Assembly: GCA_002441045.1 (NCBI GenBank) | Contig: DJWQ01000059.1 | Location: 1 to 17,618 of the forward strand | Source of the DNA: Firmicutes bacterium UBA6226 | GTDB lineage: Bacteria; Bacillota_A; Clostridia; Peptostreptococcales; Acidaminobacteraceae | DNA: 17,618 nucleotides | Direction: 5' to 3' | Shown here: piece after piece, positions 6,964 through 13,646 of the stretch | Layout: each line of letters opens with the position of its first letter | How positions within the stretch are numbered: position 1 is the stretch's first letter | Position numbers and translations under genes: made by a program | The notes under the pieces: model-generated | The model's database searches: none | Seen by the model: only the letters and a program-made list of their open reading frames with translations | Told to the model about the DNA's origin: nothing

Positions 6964-7743
6964 ATGAGTATAACTGTTGCTAGTATATTAAATACCATTG
7001 ATCAAATCGCACCTTTTTCAACGGCGGATGACTGGGACAATTCTGGATTATTAGTGGGTGATCCAAATAAGGTTGTAAAAAAAGTGCTTTTATCTTTAGA
7101 TGTTACTAATGACGTTGTCACTGAAGCAACTAAAGGTGGTTACGACTTAATTATTTCACATCATCCTCTTATTTTTAAGGGAATAAAAAAAATAGTTTCA
7201 ACGGCATCACCTTCAAACAATATCATCAAACTCATTAAATCTGATATTTCAATTATTTCTGCACATACGAATTTAGATCTTTCATTTGAGTACGGAATAA
7301 ATCGTTTTCTTGCAGACCAATATGAAGTTGAAGAATTATTTAAATTAAACGATGAGCAAGGTTACGGCATTATTGGTACATTTAAGACTAGTATGCCCTC
7401 TGATGTATTTATCGAAAAGACCAAATCAATTTTTAATATTCAAAATGTAAAGTGTGCCAACTTTAAAGCAAAACCGTTAAAAAAAATCGCAGTCTGCTCA
7501 GGTGCTTCATCGGATTTTATATCAGATGCAATTCGTTTAAATGTAGATGCTTATATTACATCAGATATAAAGTACCATGAAGCTCAAGTAGTGCTAGGAA
7601 CTGATGTCGCATTAATTGATGTCGGACATTTTGAAAGTGAATTTGTCTATCTTAAATTTTTGAGTCAACTTCTAGCAAAACACATAGAAAATGTAGATTT
7701 TAATGTAACTTTGACAGAAAAGCCTATTTTTAGCTACTTTTAG
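6964..7743 (+). CDS. Nif3-like dinuclear metal-centre protein
   Basis: A 259-residue Nif3/YbgI/DUF34-family protein with a two-metal site. Likely ligands are H66 and H67 in ISHHPLIF (64-71), D105 in SAHTNLDLS (99-107), and H222 and E226 in DVGHFESE (219-226). It is the short form, without the PII-like insert that makes Bacillus YqfO about 370 residues. The biochemical role of the family is unsettled; GTP cyclohydrolase-like and metal-chaperone roles have been suggested, and I do not choose one. The ATG at 6964 is preferred because AAGGAG (6950-6955) is 8 bases away; a GTG at 6958 would be too close. It is coupled to trmK by a 2-base gap, a widely conserved pairing, and ends at a terminator. 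Confidence 0.92.
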   Translation: MSITVASILNTIDQIAPFSTADDWDNSGLLVGDPNKVVKKVLLSLDVTNDVVTEATKGGYDLIISHHPLIFKGIKKIVSTASPSNNIIKLIKSDISIISAHTNLDLSFEYGINRFLADQYEVEELFKLNDEQGYGIIGTFKTSMPSDVFIEKTKSIFNIQNVKCANFKAKPLKKIAVCSGASSDFISDAIRLNVDAYITSDIKYHEAQVVLGTDVALIDVGHFESEFVYLKFLSQLLAKHIENVDFNVTLTEKPIFSYF

Positions 7744-7783
7744 CGGAAATTGTTGATTATTTGACAACAGTTATGGAAATATA

Positions 7784-7816
7784 AAAGCGTAAGGAGACAT
7801 TCCTTGCGCTTTTTTT
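7784..7816 (+). terminator. Intrinsic terminator after nif3
   Basis: A 12-pair stem joins 7784-7795 to 7801-7812 (one T-G pair), with a GACAT loop and T residues through 7816. A smaller TGTTG/CAACA hairpin (7751-7755 with 7765-7769) precedes it. It closes the trmK-nif3 unit 41 bases past the stop. Confidence 0.9.
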
Positions 7817-7822
7817 ATAAAG

Positions 7823-7860
7823 CCACAATCTTGCTTGTGGTAAAATCTGAGGACTCGATG
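7823..7860 (+). promoter_or_regulatory. Copy 2 of the 38-base promoter-like element
   Basis: Perfect palindrome CCACAA-TCTTGC-TTGTGG (7823-7840) abutting an extended -10 TGGTAAAAT (7838-7846). It is 30/38 identical to 6114-6151 and again sits just behind a terminator. All 8 differences are transitions. The likely start is near 7853, feeding the small lysine-rich protein gene through a leader of about 95 bases. No -35 consensus is visible, as expected for an extended -10 promoter. Confidence 0.5.
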
Positions 7861-7872
7861 TCCGAAGATTTT
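7842..7872 (+). other. Hairpin with tandem G-A mismatches
   Basis: AAAATCT (7842-7848) pairs with AGATTTT (7866-7872), and GGAC (7851-7854) with GTCC (7860-7863), around the loop TCGAT. The two helices are joined by GA opposite GA (7849-7850 and 7864-7865), which can form tandem sheared G-A pairs. An alternative stem, GAAGA (7864-7868) with TCTTC (7884-7888), would disrupt it. The left arm overlaps the predicted -10 box, so if that promoter is right the whole hairpin is not transcribed from it. Confidence 0.4.
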
Positions 7873-7948
7873 CATTATAAAGGTCTTCAAATGCTTATAC
7901 TTCTCATAAAAGGATATATATAGCATAGAATAAGAAAGAGGTGACAAT

Positions 7949-8365
7949 ATGTCTAAAAAAATGTGTAAATTATATTCAATTGCTGAAAAAGATACAAAGG
8001 CTTATACAAAGTATGTATTACCTGCAAAATACGTCTGTAAAAAATGTGGTCGAGTAGCAAACTCTGATGATTTGCTCTGCCGTCCTAAAGAGCTAGAGTT
8101 AAAGAAATCGAAAGACCAAAAGGATAATGAAAAGAAAGAAAAGAAAGAACAGAAGAAAAAGAAGGATAAAGAAAAGAGTGGTAAAAAAAGTAAGAAGGGT
8201 AAAATTGCAGTTAGTAAAGTTTCTATAGCCCCTCCAACACCTCAAAACCCACCAGAACCAGTTGATGCAGAAGCGATTAATAAGTATATCGTAAAAACGG
8301 CATTAAGCAATGCTTCAATCGAGAAGAAGCGCGTTAAGGTAAGTAAGTCACAAGTACTAAAGTAA
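7949..8365 (+). CDS. Lysine-rich small protein with CxxC knuckle, function unknown
   Basis: A 138-residue protein in three parts. Residues 1-46 form a compact N-terminal segment with C6, C30-x-x-C33 and C44 (YVCKKCGRVANSDDLLCRP), resembling a zinc knuckle or half zinc ribbon. Residues 47-90 are a highly charged Lys/Glu run, very basic and probably disordered or nucleic-acid binding. Residues 91-138 contain a PPTPQNPPEP linker and a short predicted helix with a basic end. No signal peptide or membrane segment is seen. The start at ATG 7949 follows AGAGGTG (7937-7943). It stands alone between a terminator and the polyphosphate operon. I do not recognise a named family; a nucleic-acid- or ribosome-associated role is only a guess from composition. 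Confidence 0.8.
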   Translation: MSKKMCKLYSIAEKDTKAYTKYVLPAKYVCKKCGRVANSDDLLCRPKELELKKSKDQKDNEKKEKKEQKKKKDKEKSGKKSKKGKIAVSKVSIAPPTPQNPPEPVDAEAINKYIVKTALSNASIEKKRVKVSKSQVLK

Positions 8366-8415
8366 AATTTATGTAAAGTGCTTAGCTTAAGATACTATTT
8401 GTATCGATATAACCG

Positions 8416-8421
8416 TATAAT
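8416..8421 (+). promoter_or_regulatory. Possible -10 box for the polyphosphate operon
   Basis: A perfect TATAAT lies 37 bases before the ATG at 8458, but positions 8393-8398 give no recognisable -35. A small GATAC/GTATC hairpin (8391-8405) lies just upstream. No convincing terminator follows the preceding gene, so read-through from it is also possible. Confidence 0.35.
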
Positions 8422-8457
8422 AGAATTATCAAATGTCTTTAGTGTTAGGAGCTTAAT

Positions 8458-9969
8458 ATGAATCATCTTTTTGCAGCAATCGATTTGGGATCGAATGCAT
8501 TAAAGCTAAAAATTGTACAAGTAATCAGTAATCAAATGGAAACCTTGGAAGATATCTCTGTTCAAATTCCGCTGGGAGATGAAGTGTTTCTTTCCAATAC
8601 CATTCAACTCGAAACTGTAAAAGAAGCTGTAGAAACGTTGATTTATTTTAAACAGGTGATGGAGTCCTATGGTATCGTCGCTTATAAAGCAGTGGGGACA
8701 AGTGCATTTCGTGAAGCAGAAAATGCGAAGAACTTTATCGAAATCATCCGTATGAAAACTGGACTAGAAGTCGAAGTAGTGGAAGATACGATTGAAAAGT
8801 TCCTCACTTACAAATCGATTCGAGACAATGTTGACAATTATAAGGACATTCGAAAAAGTGCCTTGCTAGTAGAAGTTAACTCAGGTAGCTGTGATGTAAG
8901 TATTTACAGTCAAAACAAGCTTATCAAAAATGATGAAATCAGGCTGGGAACAAAGACCCTAAAGTATATGTTAATAGAACTTGAAAAACGCGCAATTAAT
9001 TATCCCTATGTGCTAAGAGAGATTATTGAGACGCGTACCTCTCATATCTGGCCAAGTATTGAGGCAAAAAAAATTAAACATTTCATTGCGATCGGCGGAG
9101 AGGCGAAACAGGTTAAAGAGATCTTGTTTGGCTCTAAATCTAACATTTCAATGCGCGATTTTAAATCAATTTGCGTTAAAGCACTTAACAATGATTATGA
9201 GCTTCGAAAAAAAGTTGAGTCTAAATCCGTTAACTGGTACGAGTTTTTAGCCACCATGGTTTTATATGACGTGTTTACAGATTTAGTTGATTCAGAATAT
9301 CTCACAGTACCAAATATTTCTTTAAGAGATGGTATTTTAGCTGAGTTAATCGAACAAGCTTATGATTTAAATCGTTATAAGCACTTCAATAACGATATAT
9401 ATCATCTTGCTTATGAGATCAGTAAACGCTATAAGAGTAGTGAGAGTCATATCAAAAATATTGAACATAATGCGATTATGCTCTTTGAGGGTTTAAATAA
9501 AACGTTTTCATTTAATGAAAGGGACGAATTGCTCTTACGATTGAGTGCTATATTACATGAAATTGGCAAATACACGCGTATGAGAGATTATCTCGTCACC
9601 AGCTATGAAAAACTCAGTACCATGGATATTTTCGGTGTTAAGCATAACGAAATGCTCATCATCGCTCATATTTGTAGATTAATTTCTAGTTCAGAAACAA
9701 AACTGTATCAATTGCCTCCTAATAACTTAACTGAAGATGAGCAAATTCGCGTATTTAAATTGGCTTCAATTTTATCCATATCAGATTCACTGGATAAGGG
9801 TAAAAAACAACGTATCGAAATCGTCGATACGATCATCAATGACGATAATTTTATCATCAATGTTAAACGAAAATCCGAAACCATACTAGAGGATTGGAGC
9901 TTTGAGTTTACAATAGATAACTTTGCAAATACCTTTGGAATTATTCCAGAAATTAAGGATGTGGACTAA
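8458..9969 (+). CDS. Ppx/GppA-family protein with degenerate phosphate loop
   Basis: A 503-residue member of the exopolyphosphatase/pppGpp phosphatase family: an actin-like ATPase-fold N-terminal half and an HD-like C-terminal half. The first loop AAIDLGSNALKLKIV (6-20) is intact. The catalytic glutamate equivalent to E121 of E. coli PPX appears to be kept as E113, though the usual paired Glu-Glu is Ile-Glu here. The second loop, DIGGGSTE in the family, is EVNSGSCD (139-146), losing the aspartate and two glycines. The third loop is AIGGEA (211-216). The C-terminal helical domain has LHEIGKY (366-372), where His-Glu also occurs in E. coli PPX. The start follows TTAGGAG with good spacing. Its stop overlaps the ppk1 start by one base. 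It may be a weak or non-catalytic, regulatory paralogue; the frame is intact, so it is not a pseudogene. Confidence 0.85.
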   Translation: MNHLFAAIDLGSNALKLKIVQVISNQMETLEDISVQIPLGDEVFLSNTIQLETVKEAVETLIYFKQVMESYGIVAYKAVGTSAFREAENAKNFIEIIRMKTGLEVEVVEDTIEKFLTYKSIRDNVDNYKDIRKSALLVEVNSGSCDVSIYSQNKLIKNDEIRLGTKTLKYMLIELEKRAINYPYVLREIIETRTSHIWPSIEAKKIKHFIAIGGEAKQVKEILFGSKSNISMRDFKSICVKALNNDYELRKKVESKSVNWYEFLATMVLYDVFTDLVDSEYLTVPNISLRDGILAELIEQAYDLNRYKHFNNDIYHLAYEISKRYKSSESHIKNIEHNAIMLFEGLNKTFSFNERDELLLRLSAILHEIGKYTRMRDYLVTSYEKLSTMDIFGVKHNEMLIIAHICRLISSSETKLYQLPPNNLTEDEQIRVFKLASILSISDSLDKGKKQRIEIVDTIINDDNFIINVKRKSETILEDWSFEFTIDNFANTFGIIPEIKDVD

Positions 9970-12026
9970 TGTATTTTAATAGAGAGCTTAGCTGGCTTGA
10001 ATTCAATAGAAGAGTACTATGTGAAATGGATGACTTAAAACAGCCTTTACTTGAAAGACTTAAGTTTAGCGCTATTTTTTCGTCTAATTTAGATGAGTTT
10101 TTTATGGTGCGTGTCGCTGCGATAAAAAATCAAATCAGTTCAGGCTACGAATATCCAGATCAAACAGGCTATACGGCAAAACAAAAGCTCGATTTAATCA
10201 ACGAAAAGGTTTCTGAACTGGTTACCTTACAATACGAAAAAACCATGAGTCAACTTGAAGAGCTGGGTGTAAGTGGTATAAAAATCATTCATAAAACTCA
10301 TTTCACTTCAGAAATCATCTCTCAGCTTGAGCAGAAATTCAATTTCGAAATATTTCCGGTTCTAACCCCTATGGCAGTTGACTTTTCAAGACGCTTTCCT
10401 TTAATCTCAAATAAAAGCATCTATATAGGCGTTCGTCTTATGATTGGTATGGAATCGAAATTTGCCTTAGTTCAGGTACCAAATGTATTGGAACGCCTCA
10501 TTAAGGTAAACAGCTGTAAGGACAGTGCCTGCTACGTTTTACTAGAAGATGTGATTGAAACTTTTATAGATAAACTCTTTATCGGGCATCAAGTCATGTC
10601 TACTTGCCAATTTCGCGCGACTAGAAACGCAGACCTCAACATCGTTGAAGACGAAGCTGAGGATTTATTGATGGTTATAGAAGAAGCGATCAAGCTCCGA
10701 AAATGGGGAGAGACCGTTCGTCTCGAAATAACTGACAGTTCACAGGACCCCTGGTTAATGAAAGTACTTGTAGATGCTTTGCAGCTCGATCCATCACAGA
10801 TTTTCAGGGTGAATGGCATGCTGGATTTTACATTTCTCATGAAGTTAAAACCACCCAAAGGCAATACGTCGCTTGTTCGTGCACCTTATAAGCCTAAAAA
10901 GTATCCACCTATTGATAAAAAAAATCTGTTTAAAGCAATTAAGGATAATGATATTTTATTACATCATCCATTTGAGAGTTTTGATTTGGTCGTTGATTTT
11001 ATAAAGCAAGCGAGTAAGGATCCTCATGTATTGGCGATTAAGCAAACGCTGTATCGCGTCAGTGGAGATTCACAAATCATCAAGGCTTTGGCAGAAGCGG
11101 CTGATAAAGGAAAGCAAGTCACAGTTTTAGTTGAGTTGCGTGCAAGATTTGATGAGGAAAATAACATCAACTGGGCGAAAAAGCTTGAACAAAGAGGGGT
11201 TCATGTCATATACGGCATCTATGGCCTCAAAACACATTCAAAAATTACACTTGTGGTAAGACGAGAAAAAAATAAGATAAAAAGATACTTGCACCTAAGT
11301 ACTGGAAATTATAATGACCAAACGGCTAAAGTTTATACGGATATGGGACTTTTCACATGTAAGGAGTCTTTTGGAACGGATGCTTCAATTTTTTTCAATA
11401 TGGTCTCTGGATTTGTTACTTCAGTTAATACCAACATTATGAGCGTTGCGCCTTATACACTAAGACAAAAATTCTATGATTTAATCAATCGTGAAATCAA
11501 TCATGCTAAGGCCGGTAACGCTGCTCATATCATGGCTAAGATGAATGCACTTGTGGATCAGGAGTTAATTACAAAGCTTTATGAGGCATCAAAAGCAGGT
11601 GTTAAGATTGAGTTGTTGGTAAGAGGCATATGTACCCTAGTTCCTGGTGTAGATGGACTCAGTGAAAATATCGTCGTTAAGAGTATCGTTGGGGAGTTCC
11701 TTGAACACAGCCGAATTTTTTACTTCCAAAATCACCGATCACCTGAGATTTACTTATCCAGTGCCGACTGGATGACGAGAAACTTAAGCAGGAGAGTAGA
11801 ACTGTTATTTCCTGTAGAAGATCCTGTCCTCTACAAGAGAATATGGCTGACCCTTCAGCTTTACTTTAAAGACAATCAAAAATCATGGTCACTTCAATCA
11901 GATGGCAGCTATACGAAAGTTGTAGCTGAAAAAAATCCAGTTCAGGTACATGAAATCTTTAAACATCTGTCATATGAAGACGATGCAGAATATAATAAAA
12001 AAATTCAATCTCTATTAGAAAGCTAG
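9969..12026 (+). CDS. ppk1: Polyphosphate kinase 1
   Basis: A 685-residue PPK1 that reversibly transfers the ATP gamma-phosphate to polyphosphate chains; the family is usually peripheral-membrane or cytoplasmic. The N-terminal domain begins YFNRELSWLEFNRRVL (2-17) and contains FSSNLDEFFMVRVA (37-50). The catalytic phospholipase-D-like domains carry KTHSKITLVVRRE (421-433), whose H423 should be the phosphorylated histidine, followed by YLHLSTGNYND (440-450), and the second LEHSRIFYF (578-586) with H580. VDFIKQASKDPHVLAIKQTLYR (342-363) is typical. The ATG at 9969 shares its A with the TAA of the upstream ppx-like gene, indicating translational coupling. The next gene starts 6 bases after the stop. 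Length and motifs are fully canonical. Confidence 0.97.
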   Translation: MYFNRELSWLEFNRRVLCEMDDLKQPLLERLKFSAIFSSNLDEFFMVRVAAIKNQISSGYEYPDQTGYTAKQKLDLINEKVSELVTLQYEKTMSQLEELGVSGIKIIHKTHFTSEIISQLEQKFNFEIFPVLTPMAVDFSRRFPLISNKSIYIGVRLMIGMESKFALVQVPNVLERLIKVNSCKDSACYVLLEDVIETFIDKLFIGHQVMSTCQFRATRNADLNIVEDEAEDLLMVIEEAIKLRKWGETVRLEITDSSQDPWLMKVLVDALQLDPSQIFRVNGMLDFTFLMKLKPPKGNTSLVRAPYKPKKYPPIDKKNLFKAIKDNDILLHHPFESFDLVVDFIKQASKDPHVLAIKQTLYRVSGDSQIIKALAEAADKGKQVTVLVELRARFDEENNINWAKKLEQRGVHVIYGIYGLKTHSKITLVVRREKNKIKRYLHLSTGNYNDQTAKVYTDMGLFTCKESFGTDASIFFNMVSGFVTSVNTNIMSVAPYTLRQKFYDLINREINHAKAGNAAHIMAKMNALVDQELITKLYEASKAGVKIELLVRGICTLVPGVDGLSENIVVKSIVGEFLEHSRIFYFQNHRSPEIYLSSADWMTRNLSRRVELLFPVEDPVLYKRIWLTLQLYFKDNQKSWSLQSDGSYTKVVAEKNPVQVHEIFKHLSYEDDAEYNKKIQSLLES

Positions 12027-12032
12027 GCGCCT

Positions 12033-13544
12033 ATGAAAAAAACGATTGCAATAATTGACTTAGGATCAAACTCAATACGTATGAATATCATTGGCATCAA
12101 TGAATTTGGTGGTTATAGTATTTTTGATCAAGCCAGTGAAATGGTAAGGTTGAGCGAAGGAATGGGAACCGCACTTATCCTCAGAGAAGAACCAATGCGT
12201 CGAACGATTGAGGCATTAAAATACTTTAAACAGCTCATCAAAATTAATGATACAAAAGAGGTCTATGCACTAGCAACGGCTGCAGTTAGAATGGCGAAGA
12301 ATAAAGACGCCTTTTTGTCAAGAGTAAAAGAAGAAGTTGGTCTCGAATTTAGAATATTAACCGGTAAGGAAGAAGCATACTATGATTATCTGGGTGTCGT
12401 AAACTCTATGGAGCTAAAAACCGCATTATTACTTGATATCGGCGGTGGCAGTACAGAGATTATCTATATGGAGGACCGAATATTAAAGGAATCCGTGAGT
12501 TTACCTTTTGGTTCAGTTACTCTGACAGAAAAATTCGCAGACCAAAAATCAAAGAAAAAGAGAATCGATGCAGCATCCAAGTTCATCAAAGACCATTATG
12601 ATAAATTAAAGTGGCTCGAGCAGGTTAAGGACATTCCAATTATAGGCCTTGGCGGTGTGATTCGTACCATCGGAAAAATTGATCGCGATCAAAATGGTTA
12701 TCCGATTGAGAATATGCACAATTATAAGTTACACGACTCTGAAATCGAAAAGTTGTTTGATTTGATTATTAACACCGAGGAGAAAGAACTAGATAAAATA
12801 AGCGGCATCAGTAAGAAACGTGCGGACATAATAACATTAGGTTTACTGCCATTTAAATGCTTATTTGAAAGGATTGATGCACCAGAAATAAGAATTAGTG
12901 GTAATGGTCTTAGAGATGGTGTTTTTTATGAGAAGTATTTTCCAAGTATCAACATGCCCATCATCGTCGATGATGTACTGATTCAAAGCAAGCAGAATAT
13001 GATGCGTCGATTTGAAGTTAACGAAAAACACGCAAAACAGGTGCAGTCGTTGGCACTAGGACTCTATGAAGGACTAAAACCATTATTAAACGAAGGTCCT
13101 TCAGATATTAAAATATTAAGTACAGCAGCTTTACTACACGATATTGGTATTCATATTGAATATTATGACCATCATGTTCATGGCTTTTATCTCATCTTAA
13201 ATGGTCGATTGGAAGGACTAACTAATACTGAACGTATCTCTGTCGCCTACCTTGTTGGCTCACATAGAGAAGCTGGTATTAAAGCCAAAATGACTGATTT
13301 TGAAGGATTATTATCTAAAGCAGAACTGAATCGTTTAGGTAAGTTAGTCGTCATTATGAATTTAGCGGAGCATTTAGATCGCGCTGAAGATGGTATTGTT
13401 GATGGCCTTTCCATTGAAATTTTTAAAGATGAAGTCGTATTACATCTAGAAGGTGGCGGAACCTTTGAGCTTGAAAAAAAATCTGTTATGAGATTTGCAG
13501 ACCGATTTGAAAAACAATTTTCCAAAAGATTAACCGTTATTTAG
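12033..13544 (+). CDS. ppx: Exopolyphosphatase, Ppx/GppA family
   Basis: A 503-residue exopolyphosphatase-type enzyme that would remove terminal phosphate from polyphosphate (or hydrolyse pppGpp). All canonical loops are present: IIDLGSNSIRMNI (7-19), ILTGKEEAYYDYLG (108-121) with catalytic E114, LLLDIGGGSTEIIY (132-145) with D135, and IGLGGVIRT (204-212). The C-terminal HD domain has H333, LLHDIGIHI (367-375) with H369/D370, and DHHVHGFYLI (379-388). The start at ATG 12033 has only a weak ribosome binding site (TAGGCG), so translation probably depends on coupling to ppk1, 6 bases upstream. It is the same length as the first paralogue but retains every active-site motif, so it is the better candidate for the working phosphatase. 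The sequence does not distinguish polyphosphatase from pppGpp phosphatase. Confidence 0.93.
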   Translation: MKKTIAIIDLGSNSIRMNIIGINEFGGYSIFDQASEMVRLSEGMGTALILREEPMRRTIEALKYFKQLIKINDTKEVYALATAAVRMAKNKDAFLSRVKEEVGLEFRILTGKEEAYYDYLGVVNSMELKTALLLDIGGGSTEIIYMEDRILKESVSLPFGSVTLTEKFADQKSKKKRIDAASKFIKDHYDKLKWLEQVKDIPIIGLGGVIRTIGKIDRDQNGYPIENMHNYKLHDSEIEKLFDLIINTEEKELDKISGISKKRADIITLGLLPFKCLFERIDAPEIRISGNGLRDGVFYEKYFPSINMPIIVDDVLIQSKQNMMRRFEVNEKHAKQVQSLALGLYEGLKPLLNEGPSDIKILSTAALLHDIGIHIEYYDHHVHGFYLILNGRLEGLTNTERISVAYLVGSHREAGIKAKMTDFEGLLSKAELNRLGKLVVIMNLAEHLDRAEDGIVDGLSIEIFKDEVVLHLEGGGTFELEKKSVMRFADRFEKQFSKRLTVI

Positions 13545-13547
13545 TGC

Positions 13548-13576
13548 TTGAAACAACCTTCACATTTGTATATAAT
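13548..13576 (+). promoter_or_regulatory. Promoter for helD
   Basis: TTGAAA (13548-13553), exactly 17 bases, then perfect TATAAT (13571-13576), starting 4 bases after the ppx stop. Predicted transcript start is near 13583, giving a leader of about 64 bases that contains the hairpin at 13599-13624. This is among the strongest-looking promoters in the window. Confidence 0.7.
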
Positions 13577-13598
13577 GTTTAAGTCGCTTTTGACCTAC

Positions 13599-13634
13599 GG
13601 ATAGTTATCACGAGATGACTATCCTTCTTCTTTT
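13599..13634 (+). terminator. Terminator-like hairpin in helD leader
   Basis: GGATAGTTATC (13599-13609) pairs with GATGACTATCC (13614-13624), 11 pairs including one T-G, around the tetraloop ACGA. The tail is TTCTTCTTTT (13625-13634), which is pyrimidine-rich but broken by C. It lies between the helD promoter and its ribosome binding site. It could end the polyphosphate operon, attenuate helD, or stabilise the helD message. Confidence 0.55.
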
Positions 13635-13646
13635 GTGGAGGTAGTT

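Noticed and set aside
7823..7840. CACAA/TTGTG arms as a Rex redox-repressor site
   Set aside because: Rex sites have the arms in the opposite orientation (TTGTG first, CACAA last) with a longer spacer.
8458..9969. First ppx-like gene as a decaying pseudogene
   Set aside because: The frame is intact and full length, keeps the first loop and catalytic glutamate, and is translationally coupled to ppk1; specialised divergence is more likely.
13635..13646. GTG start four codons upstream for helD
   Set aside because: The GTG overlaps the GGAGGT ribosome binding site that serves the ATG at 13647.
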